From contig NZ_CP066339.1 of NCBI RefSeq assembly GCF_016406125.1, forward strand, positions 1,364,001-1,428,000: a stretch of 64,000 nucleotides of DNA, read 5' to 3'. Position 1 is the first letter of the stretch; each line of letters starts with the position of its first letter. The stretch comes from Alicyclobacillus sp. SO9. GTDB taxonomy: Bacteria > Bacillota > Bacilli > Alicyclobacillales > Alicyclobacillaceae. Under the pieces are notes generated by a model. It saw only the letters and a program-made list of their open reading frames with translations, was not told the origin of the DNA and did not search any database. This document shows positions 18,685 to 24,798 of the stretch, piece by piece. The position numbers and the translations under genes are program-made.

Positions 18685-19968
18685 ATGACACAACACATCA
18701 GAGTCATGCAATACCAGATTGTAAAACCCTGTAACGGTGACTGGAGTACTCTTGCAAAGGTCCTTAGTTATTTGCAAAATGCAACCAGACAAGTTCTGAA
18801 CAAGACCATACAATTATGCTGGGAATGGCAGGGGTTTGGCAGTGACTATAAGAGAAAGTTTGGGGAAAATGCTGTTGACCGCGAGCTTTTGGGATACAGC
18901 CTGTTTGGGTTTTGCTACCATCAGTTGCGACAAGAATTTCCCCTGATACACAGCAGTAACATTTCTCAATCCATTCAAAGAGCCGTATTACGTTGGAACT
19001 CAGATGCACCTGAGATTTTGAATGGAGTGAAATCGGTTCCGTGCTACAAACGGGGTGTCGGTGTGGACCTGCACAAGGATACCGTGCGTCTCAAGAGAGG
19101 TAAGAACAATGAGTTCGTTGTCAGTATGAACCTCCTGAGCTTAATTGGAAGAAAGGAATTTGGATTTAAATCCGCTGCGTTGGATACTGTGATAAAAGTT
19201 GCCGACGGTAGGCAACGTCAAATCTTTAGTCGGGTATTATCTGGTGAGTATGGTCTGGGAGCATGTCAGATTGTCTGCCATAAGCGCAAATGGTTCTTGC
19301 AAATGAGATACAAGCTGGCTGTGAAAGAGCGTCAATTGAATTCGAATCATATCCTGGCTGTACGAATGGGAATAGAACGGCCGCTGTACATAGCATTCAG
19401 CCACACGTCGTCTCGCGTCACTCTCAACGGTGATAACGTTACTGCATTTCGAAAGAAATTCATGGCCCGGTATGCAGGTATGATAAGACAGAAAACCATG
19501 CAGGGCGGAGGGAACATCGGCCGCGGTAAAGCAAAGAGATTCGAACGTATTGAGTCCATGCGCACGAAAATTTCGGGCTTCCAAAAGTCACTGAATCATA
19601 AATACAGTAGAATCATTGTGGAACAAGCTGTTCTGAACAGATGCGGAACGATCCAAATTGAATCACCAAATGTGATTCGCCGTCAGACTGCATTTCTAGG
19701 AAACTGGGCTTACTTTGACTTGAAGAGAAAAGTGGAATACAAAGCTCAGCAACTTGGCATTAAGGTTGTCTGTCTAAAGACTCGTGACTACGAGCAACGT
19801 TGCAGCCAGTGCGGACACTTGAATGCAGTAAGGGAGACTTCGAAGGTGCTTTCGGGAGCCTATGCACGAAGCTTTTTCTGTGAATCCTGCGGCTTATTGA
19901 CGACTGTGGACGAGAATGCCGTTCAAAATTTGACTCTGCCAAACAAACCGGTCATGTCGCAGGATTAG
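18685..19968 (+). CDS. Nuclease-dead Cas12f1 homologue
   Basis: The 427-residue protein aligns in memory end to end with compact Cas12f1, especially the 422-residue Acidibacillus enzyme: IVKP, LNKTIQLCWEWQGFGSDYK, SVPCYKRG, SGEYGLGACQI, NHKYSRIIV, GCGTIQ-like CGTIQIE and NWAYFDLKRKVEYKAQQLGIKV. Cas12f is an RNA-guided DNA nuclease with RuvC residues Asp, Glu, Asp. Here the first motif, normally MGIDLGV, reads LAVRMGI, placing Arg227 (codon CGA at 19363-19365) where Asp is required. Glu326 (IQIES) and Asp409 (VDENA) remain, as do the zinc-ribbon cysteines 373, 376, 399 and 402. The ORF is otherwise undamaged, which suggests selection for binding without cutting. A TnpB relative is the alternative name. 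No CRISPR array or cas1/cas2 is near. Confidence 0.88.
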   Translation: MTQHIRVMQYQIVKPCNGDWSTLAKVLSYLQNATRQVLNKTIQLCWEWQGFGSDYKRKFGENAVDRELLGYSLFGFCYHQLRQEFPLIHSSNISQSIQRAVLRWNSDAPEILNGVKSVPCYKRGVGVDLHKDTVRLKRGKNNEFVVSMNLLSLIGRKEFGFKSAALDTVIKVADGRQRQIFSRVLSGEYGLGACQIVCHKRKWFLQMRYKLAVKERQLNSNHILAVRMGIERPLYIAFSHTSSRVTLNGDNVTAFRKKFMARYAGMIRQKTMQGGGNIGRGKAKRFERIESMRTKISGFQKSLNHKYSRIIVEQAVLNRCGTIQIESPNVIRRQTAFLGNWAYFDLKRKVEYKAQQLGIKVVCLKTRDYEQRCSQCGHLNAVRETSKVLSGAYARSFFCESCGLLTTVDENAVQNLTLPNKPVMSQD

Positions 19969-19985
19969 CACCATAACTTAATGAC

Positions 19986-20005
19986 TTATATAAAATTACA
20001 TGAAC
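19986..20005 (+). repeat. Downstream copy of the TTATATAA...GAAC element
   Basis: TTATATAAAATTACATGAAC resembles 18612-18630, differing by a few bases and one extra base. It lies 18 bp after the Cas12f stop and could promote the structured RNA or be a degenerate repeat unit. Confidence 0.4.
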
Positions 20006-20631
20006 CTCACACGAACCGTTTTCACACGAATGCCTCTTCCCGTCTGGAAAGGCATGGTCTCAAACAACTCTCTCCGTGCCTAGGCGGATTTTGTGCCAAG
20101 GGTTTCAGTGCAAAATGAATCTACACTACCTTGCCGAGTGTCTGGCGTCCCATCCAGGGGCTGACCTCGGCTATAGGCCGCTGAGTCGACCTTACTTTTC
20201 TTTAGCTCACATACTAAACAATCTCTTCGCTTATTTCAATGTTTTCTGAGTGTCCTCAACATGTTACACGACGTGGGCTCCCTTTTTTCTTTTCTCTGTA
20301 ATACGTCAGGGCACTGACGTAACTGGACGGCTGTTGCCGTCGCGAGCCGCCGCCAGGCTGGTGCTGTCAGGGACTACTGTAAGGCGGTTCGTGCCTGGAA
20401 AGATCCCTATCGTCGAAGGGGCAATACAATTGTGATTTCAATGATAATAATGCTCCTGAGCCCACGTGACAATCCCTCTTCTTGCCTTTGTTCTGCTTTC
20501 GCGACTGCCAGTACTGCTCCATGAAAAATGGGCACTGGAGCGTTTAAGATGGTTGTTTGTTCTATTATTAATAAAAATTTAAGAGGATTTTAGCTGCATG
20601 TACGTAATATCTGATGAAACTCTGCCTTATA

Positions 20632-20663
20632 GAGTTTGAACGGAATTGAGTTTGAACGAAATT
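20632..20663. repeat. Two tandem 16-bp units
   Basis: GAGTTTGAACGGAATT (20632-20647) is repeated with one change at 20648-20663 in the AT-rich half of the intergenic region. Confidence 0.65.
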
Positions 20664-20696
20664 TGAGCTTTGAGGCAATCAATGTCGATAACAGGG

Positions 20697-20719
20697 TATT
20701 ACATTATCTACATGTAATA
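20697..20719. repeat. Inverted repeat TATTACAT/ATGTAATA
   Basis: Perfect 8-bp arms at 20697-20704 and 20712-20719 around TATCTAC. It could be an operator or hairpin upstream of the sigma-linked promoter element at 20853. Confidence 0.5.
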
Positions 20720-20852
20720 TGATAACAAAATCAAGCTTTATAAAATCCATAAATTTCATAATAATTATAGATGTTTGCAATTAGAGAACCTTATCTGGCT
20801 GTTGACGGAAAATAACTGCAGTTCTTCGCGGAGCGTTTTTGTTCAGTACCGG

Positions 20853-20900
20853 GGTTACCTTTTTGCACGGGGATGCCTTGATCTATAGCGAGGGACGGGT
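20853..20900 (+). promoter_or_regulatory. Promoter-like two-block element, copy A
   Basis: GGTTACCTTTTT (20853-20864), 25 bp, then AGGGACGGGT (20891-20900). An equally spaced copy occurs at 22072-22119. It precedes the first micropeptide and the sigma region-2 gene, so it is a likely promoter, perhaps recognised by the encoded sigma factor. Confidence 0.55.
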
Positions 20901-21040
20901 TCACCAAAACAGCTGAGCAGGGAAGAAGTGGGGCAGTGCACCGTCGTAAGCGCAGTCATTTCGTCGCAGAGTTGTGTCCAGTGAGGAGTAACTGATGGGA
21001 GACCGTAGTTGTGACTTGAACGACTGAGGGGGTGAGTTTC

Positions 21041-21118
21041 TTGAACAGCAATAACAGCCTATTTATTGTTATGCTACTCATCTTTATGATGAATCAGCAG
21101 AGTAATAGTTCCAACTAA
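21041..21118 (+). CDS. Membrane micropeptide, copy 1
   Basis: 25-residue peptide from TTG 21041 with GGGGGTGAG just upstream. It has a single hydrophobic stretch (FIVMLLIFMMNQQ) flanked by Asn/Ser-rich ends. A paralogue with the same ribosome-site arrangement lies at 22371. It is encoded immediately before the sigma region-2 gene. The family is not recognised. Conservation of both sequence and translation signals in two copies is the evidence that it is translated. Confidence 0.55.
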   Translation: MNSNNSLFIVMLLIFMMNQQSNSSN

Positions 21119-21119
21119 T

Positions 21120-21152
21120 GAGGGGCCGGACAGAAAACCTCCCGTCCCTCAA
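21120..21152 (+). repeat. Inverted repeat upstream of the sigma region-2 gene
   Basis: TGAGGG/CCCTCA arms with inner GGAC/GTCC form a hairpin between the micropeptide and the region-2 start. There is no T-run, so it could attenuate or stabilise the message rather than terminate it. Confidence 0.4.
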
Positions 21153-21175
21153 TTTGTACTTAGGGAGTGTGAATC

Positions 21176-21415
21176 ATGCCAGACAAAAGAGACATGGAGC
21201 AAGAAAGCTTGACAGAGTTGATAATTGACGCGAAATCAGGCGATAAGAGAGGCCAGGAGGAATTGTATCGAAGGTTCAAACCGATGATTTGTAAAATGGC
21301 TCACAGAATGAATTGGAATGATTGGGAAGATGCACAGCAAGAACTAATTTACGAGCTGTTCTTGGCAGCCCAACGGTTCGAACCCCATATAGACGCAGGC
21401 AATCAAGAGTTGTGA
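21176..21415 (+). CDS. Stand-alone sigma-70 region 2 protein (RsoA-like)
   Basis: 79-residue protein whose body (SLTELIIDAKSGDKRGQEELYRRFKPMICKMAHRMNWNDWEDAQQELIYELFLAAQRFEP) looks like sigma region 2, the part that binds core RNA polymerase and the -10 element, with no region 4. The size and makeup match RsoA, the partner of SigO in the two-subunit sigma factor of Bacillus subtilis. ATG 21176 follows AGGGAG. The partner would be the region-4 protein at 22792. It sits 1.2 kb downstream of the dead Cas12f gene on the same strand. Assignment is by pattern, not search. Confidence 0.7.
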   Translation: MPDKRDMEQESLTELIIDAKSGDKRGQEELYRRFKPMICKMAHRMNWNDWEDAQQELIYELFLAAQRFEPHIDAGNQEL

Positions 21416-21452
21416 AACGGCAATTCGAAGATTGTGGATACGTGTTAAATGC

Positions 21453-21475
21453 CCCTCTTTGAGGGTTCTTTTTTG
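21453..21475 (+). terminator. Rho-independent terminator after the region-2 gene
   Basis: CCCTC-TTT-GAGGG stem followed by TTCTTTTTT, 38 bp after the stop at 21415. It ends the first sigma-linked transcript. Confidence 0.8.
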
Positions 21476-21581
21476 TTTATTCACCGTAAGACATTTCTCA
21501 TCTCCTCCTTCACTTTTCCACAAGTACCTGTTCCAAGCTGTTTAGTGCGCTAGTTGACCTGTGAGTGAGTATGCAACGAAA

Positions 21582-21663
21582 CCAGCAGCCGTTGTCTGCT
21601 GGAACGAAGCGGAAGACTTCCCTGCTACCCGGATACCGGGCAGCACGTATCTCAGAACGAGAT
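21582..21663 (+). promoter_or_regulatory. Structured RNA leader with serial hairpins
   Basis: CCAGCAG/CTGCTGG (21582-21602), GGAA/TTCC (about 21611-21621), GCTACCCGG/CCGGGCAGC with one mismatch (21624-21644) and ATCTC/GAGAT (21649-21663) lie in a row before the AGGAGGTGA of the 71-residue ORF. They could be a cis-regulatory leader or a small RNA. I do not recognise a known riboswitch class. Confidence 0.45.
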
Positions 21664-21697
21664 TTGGCCATCCTGATGAGTAGGAGGTGAATTCAAA

Positions 21698-21913
21698 ATG
21701 TCCAAAAGAGACGAGGCGCGGTTGAGTTCTGATGACGAGTCAACAACAAAAACTTCGATGGGCAATCTTGCAGCAGACTGTAGAAGAACTTCTTTCGATG
21801 TGAGATATGCAGATAATACTGTCACGGCTTTCGAGTTTTTGAGACAACAACTCGCGACTGGAGAAATTACACTTGGTGAATATATGATGATTTGTCAGGG
21901 TATCACTTCCTGA
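21698..21913 (+). CDS. Hypothetical 71-residue protein with SHOCT-like C-terminus
   Basis: Small soluble protein with a very strong ribosome site (AGGAGGTGA at 21682-21690). The N-terminal half is Ser/Asp/Thr-rich; the C-terminal segment FEFLRQQLATGEITLGEYMMI resembles the short SHOCT helix pair often found at the ends of bacterial proteins. It lies between the two sigma fragments, behind a structured leader. No function is assigned. Confidence 0.6.
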   Translation: MSKRDEARLSSDDESTTKTSMGNLAADCRRTSFDVRYADNTVTAFEFLRQQLATGEITLGEYMMICQGITS

Positions 21914-22071
21914 TGTTTTTCAAGAAAGGTTCTAAGTCCCCTAGGTTCTAAGTGCCCTCCACAAAGTACCTGAATGCGGATTGTACCCGTGTGCCTGATG
22001 CGATGCGAGACTTCCCCTCAACGAAAACTATCTCTTGAACTTATCTACTCTATTTTTCTTTTTTCCTCATA

Positions 22072-22119
22072 GGTTACCTTTTTCAACGTTTACGTCTCTA
22101 TATATTGCAAGGGACGGGT
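22072..22119 (+). promoter_or_regulatory. Promoter-like two-block element, copy B
   Basis: GGTTACCTTTTT (22072-22083), 25 bp, then AGGGACGGGT (22110-22119), matching copy A at 20853 in both blocks and in the 38-bp block-to-block distance. It precedes the second micropeptide, the region-4 gene and the transporter. Confidence 0.6.
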
Positions 22120-22138
22120 CAAGCCAACCCGAGAAGAG

Positions 22139-22447
22139 GTGAGACAAATTTCCGAAGACTCGCCGCGGCACTACAAGGTGCCTCAATCCATTTGCGCATT
22201 GGAATCTTCTACACCGGTCCTGTCAAGACAATCATACGCGCTTTCTCTTGTCCTCATCCTCGTGATGCTGGTGATAGAGAAGATAGAGAAGATAGAGAAG
22301 ATAGAGAAGATAGAGAAAGACAAGTCAACTGGCAGGCATGTGCTTATTGAGAATATGGGAGGTGAGATCGATGAAAACGGACCACAACATGTTCATCATT
22401 CTGCTGCTTATCTTTCTGATGAATCAACAACAAGGAACCAGTTCTGA
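22139..22447 (+). CDS. Possible membrane peptide with EKI repeats (doubtful)
   Basis: Open frame of 102 codons from GTG 22139 with GAGAAGAG upstream. It contains one hydrophobic segment (SYALSLVLILVMLVI) followed by four EKI units encoded by a 9-bp tandem repeat. The layout of one helix plus a charged repeat recalls small YvrJ-type peptides, but similarity is not established. Its last quarter overlaps the better supported micropeptide at 22371 in another frame, so it may be shorter or not a gene. Confidence 0.3.
   Translation: MRQISEDSPRHYKVPQSICALESSTPVLSRQSYALSLVLILVMLVIEKIEKIEKIEKIEKDKSTGRHVLIENMGGEIDENGPQHVHHSAAYLSDESTTRNQF
22273..22317 (+). repeat. Five tandem copies of GATAGAGAA
   Basis: Perfect 9-bp units in a row (22273-22317), in frame with the doubtful peptide 22139-22447. 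A 9-bp period keeps the reading frame when copy number changes. Confidence 0.9.
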
Positions 22448-22451
22448 TTGA
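22371..22451 (+). CDS. Membrane micropeptide, copy 2
   Basis: 26-residue peptide from ATG 22371 with a near-consensus GGAGGTGA at 22358-22365. The core MFIILLLIFLMNQQ matches the core of the peptide at 21041, and both end in a short Ser-rich tail. It opens the second sigma-linked operon, and the next ORF starts directly after its TGA. Function unknown; a single membrane-spanning helix is predicted by eye. Confidence 0.65.
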   Translation: MKTDHNMFIILLLIFLMNQQQGTSSD

Positions 22452-22721
22452 TTGTCAGAATTGAATAAGGGGTGGCTGCTCGTCCCAGATATCAACGGAC
22501 AGGAGTTGTTAATGTTGATTACCAATCAGGAAAACCAACTAGATTTGCTGTGCATTTCAGTGCCGGGCCCCATTACGGTAGACATTCTGGGCAGTAAAAC
22601 AATTGATTTTGAAGTGCCGGAGCTTCGGTTATCCAGTACAGATACTCTGTCCCAAGAGCAAATGAACATTTTGCAAGTCATGATGAAATTAATGGCGCAG
22701 ATGAATCCTGAACAGAATTAG
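22452..22721 (+). CDS. Hypothetical 89-residue protein
   Basis: Small protein starting at TTG 22452, abutting the micropeptide stop, so translation is probably coupled. The sequence (GWLLVPDINGQELLMLITNQENQLDLLCISVPG, then a C-terminal helix LSQEQMNILQVMMKLMAQM) suggests a beta-rich core with a helical tail, with no signal or membrane segment. I do not recognise the family. Its place between a micropeptide and the region-4 protein suggests a role in that sigma system. Confidence 0.6.
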   Translation: MSELNKGWLLVPDINGQELLMLITNQENQLDLLCISVPGPITVDILGSKTIDFEVPELRLSSTDTLSQEQMNILQVMMKLMAQMNPEQN

Positions 22722-22791
22722 CAGTCTTACAAGCTCTTTGAAAACGCACTTGCATACCGATGACGACACCCTAATTGAGGGGGGAGGTTTC

Positions 22792-23202
22792 ATGACATTC
22801 CATAACAGCGACAGTTTTGACGCAGCAGCATTTGTGTATATTCGTTCATGTTTGATGGGGCGAGCGCACCGTTTCCGGGAGAGGCAGCTGATTCAAGTGA
22901 AAAGGGAACCTGCAATACTTAATGAACCGCTTCGTCAGAGTGAAAACAGTGCGGACAGACTCAGTCTGATTACTGCTTCGGACCCGCACTACGACCCGAA
23001 TCGAATTGCAGATTCCGTCACGTTGCAAGGTGCAATGCAGTGTCTTACGCCGAATGAGTTGAGAATCATCGAGGCCTTGTTTTTCGAAGGGGAAAAGGTA
23101 ATTCGTCTGTGTGAAACCTTACACGTTTCGAAAAACACGGTGTTAAAAACGAAGCGAAATGCGTTAAGAAAACTTCGTAGAGCCCTACAACAATTACAGT
23201 AG
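22792..23202 (+). CDS. Stand-alone sigma-70 region 4 protein (SigO-like)
   Basis: 136-residue protein from ATG 22792 with GGGGGGAGGT upstream; the ORF is open from 22738 but that start lacks a ribosome site. The C-terminal domain LTPNELRIIEALFFEGEKVIRLCETLHVSKNTVLKTKRNALRKLRRAL is a sigma region 4 HTH that would read the -35 element. The N-terminal half (YIRSCLMGRAHRFRERQ) could be a linker-region remnant, and region 2 is absent. Together with the region-2 protein at 21176 it would form a two-subunit sigma factor like SigO-RsoA. Family placement is by pattern. Confidence 0.7.
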   Translation: MTFHNSDSFDAAAFVYIRSCLMGRAHRFRERQLIQVKREPAILNEPLRQSENSADRLSLITASDPHYDPNRIADSVTLQGAMQCLTPNELRIIEALFFEGEKVIRLCETLHVSKNTVLKTKRNALRKLRRALQQLQ

Positions 23203-23222
23203 ATGGACCAGGAGGAAAAATC

Positions 23223-23627
23223 ATGAAAGACCACGATGGTATTGACCAAGTGAATGCTTCCACTGATAGAAAACAGTCCATTTATGTGAAACAAGTTGAA
23301 TCCCGTGTTGATGCAGAAGCTGAGCAAGGTCAAGGACCCGCTGCTGCAAGCGCCAGCAGTTCTGCAACTGGGGAACACACAACGAGTACCAGTGCAGTGT
23401 CCGTTGCAGTCAGCCCATACGGAGCTGCTGCCGCTTGTGATATCGGAGTGGTTGTAGTCGGCCCCTATGGGGCCGCTGCAGCCAGCGAAATCGGAGTCGT
23501 GTCCGTAGGACCAAACGGTGCTGCTGCAACCAGCAATGCCGCAAACTCCAGCAAGGTTACCACAGGCAGAGATGGTACCGGCAGACCCTGTCGAGACAAC
23601 GAAAAAAAAGGAGATGAAAAAGCATGA
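23223..23627 (+). CDS. Ala/Gly-rich repeat protein
   Basis: 134-residue low-complexity protein. The centre holds three tandem units of about 16 residues built on VGPYGAAAASEIGVV (about residues 59-106), preceded by Ala/Ser-rich sequence and followed by a charged tail. There is no signal peptide. Such repeats could form a small beta-solenoid or a coat-like filament; this is speculation. RBS GGAGG precedes ATG 23223. Its stop overlaps the start of the TSUP gene by 4 bp (ATGA). Not recognised as a known family. Confidence 0.65.
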   Translation: MKDHDGIDQVNASTDRKQSIYVKQVESRVDAEAEQGQGPAAASASSSATGEHTTSTSAVSVAVSPYGAAAACDIGVVVVGPYGAAAASEIGVVSVGPNGAAATSNAANSSKVTTGRDGTGRPCRDNEKKGDEKA

Positions 23628-24538
23628 CACGTCTAGTCATAATGGTGCTCATCGGGTTCTTTGCTCAGATGTTGGACGGATCACTGGGGATGTCATATGG
23701 AGTTTCGACTACGACTTTCCTTTTATTATCAGGTCTAGCCCCTGCGGCCGCGTCTTCCGTGACACATATGGCAGGTGTTGCGACGACTACGGCTTCAGGA
23801 TTGTCGCATTGGAAGTTCCACAATCTCAACAAACGTCTCGTGAAAGGCATTGTTGTACCAGGTGCAGTCGGAGCCTTTTTGGGAGCATTTTTCCTGACGA
23901 GTATCCCCGGGGACATTATTAAGCCGTACATTGCTACGTTTTTGCTCTTGCTCGGGTTCTATATTTTGATTCGCTTTCTGGTAGGAGATCACCGTAAAAT
24001 TCATCACAAGAACAGTGTTGCACATGGAGACGTAACACTGAAACGGCGATTTCTTATTCCATTGGCGCTCTTGGCCGGGTTTATGGATGCTATCGGCGGA
24101 GGCGGGTGGGGTCCCTTAATGACGCCAATCCTGCTCACTCATCGTACCATGAAGGCACGCAGGGTAATTGGTTCGGTGGATACCAGCGAAATTGCGGTTG
24201 TCTTTTCGGGTGCAACGGCCTTTATTATCGCTCTGGGATTTCACGGAGTACATTGGCTGTGGGCGGGGGCAATTATGATTGGCGGTGTATTCGCAGCTCC
24301 GTTAGCTGCTTGGATAGTTAGAATACTTCCAGAATTCATTCTCGGTGTGGCGGTAGGCGGCATGATCATTCTCATGAACGTTCATACTCTACTGCACTCC
24401 GGCCACTTTCTACCAGCTTCATGGGACGCATCTGTGTACTCATCTCTTGTAACACTGTGGTTCTGTGCAATTGCCTTCGTTCTCTGGAGAAAACACGAGC
24501 AGAATTCACTGTCTTCGGAAACGGAGCAGTCCAGGTAA
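23624..24538 (+). CDS. TSUP family transporter (TauE/SafE)
   Basis: Membrane protein of 304 residues with about eight helices and the duplicated TSUP pattern: FFAQMLDGSLGMSYGVSTTTFLL in the first half and GFMDAIGGGGWGPLMTPILL in the second. The family exports or imports sulfite, sulfoacetate and related anions. It overlaps the repeat protein by 4 bp and is last in the region-4 sigma operon, so it may be a sigma target. A substrate cannot be deduced. Confidence 0.88.
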   Translation: MTRLVIMVLIGFFAQMLDGSLGMSYGVSTTTFLLLSGLAPAAASSVTHMAGVATTTASGLSHWKFHNLNKRLVKGIVVPGAVGAFLGAFFLTSIPGDIIKPYIATFLLLLGFYILIRFLVGDHRKIHHKNSVAHGDVTLKRRFLIPLALLAGFMDAIGGGGWGPLMTPILLTHRTMKARRVIGSVDTSEIAVVFSGATAFIIALGFHGVHWLWAGAIMIGGVFAAPLAAWIVRILPEFILGVAVGGMIILMNVHTLLHSGHFLPASWDASVYSSLVTLWFCAIAFVLWRKHEQNSLSSETEQSR

Positions 24539-24798
24539 GGTATCTGGACCTGGCAAACGCTGCGGTACATTTGTACAATAATAGCCAAAGGCGAGGTGTC
24601 CAGAGATAGATGAATATCAGGTCAGTGCTGATTGCTTTCTGGACAGCTGAAGCGGATCAGGAGTAGTCTATTGAGTCTGCAACTCAATAGACTGAAGAGT
24701 ATGAATGATATAAATGAAAAAACCTGTAATTCGGCCTATGACCTAGAGAAATAAGCAGGGAGTTGCGGCCATGAGTAAGTACAGTGGTGGAGGAGCAT

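Larger units (their letters stand above)
19969..21040 (+). ncRNA. Candidate guide/tracr-like RNA region (non-coding, highly structured)
   Basis: About 1.07 kb without a credible gene. Its first half is dense in inverted repeats: AGGCATG/CGTGCCT (20050-20081), nested GCCGAG...CTCGGC with CTGG/CCAG inside (20133-20171), TACGTCAG-GGCA-CTGACGTA (20302-20321), GACGGC-TGTT-GCCGTC (20326-20341), a 10-bp wobble-containing stem GCGAGCCGCC/GGCGGTTCGT (20342 to about 20395), and nested CCAGT/ACTGG with CCAT/ATGG (20508-20538). The position after a Cas12f-like gene on the same strand is where a tracrRNA or omega-type RNA would be expected. The RNA's boundaries, strand and guide are not proven. The AT-rich part after 20560 holds further repeats listed separately. 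Confidence 0.45.

Noticed and set aside
18685-19968. Plain IS605 transposon TnpB
   Set aside because: Similarity to Cas12f1 over the whole length is closer than to insertion-sequence TnpB, there is no tnpA, and no insertion-sequence ends could be recognised.
20250-20435. 61-codon ORF after the Cas12f homologue
   Set aside because: It crosses several perfect hairpins, has no ribosome site and biased Arg-rich residues typical of a structured RNA read as protein.
19969-21040. CRISPR array
   Set aside because: I looked for regularly spaced identical repeats near the Cas12f homologue and elsewhere and found only short tandem units without spacers.
22105-22350. 81-codon ORF with Asp-Arg-Glu repeats
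   Set aside because: Another frame of the GATAGAGAA repeat; its start lies in the promoter-like element.
23553-23559. Third GGTTACC block
   Set aside because: Inside the repeat-protein gene, not followed by T5 or the AGGGACGGGT block.
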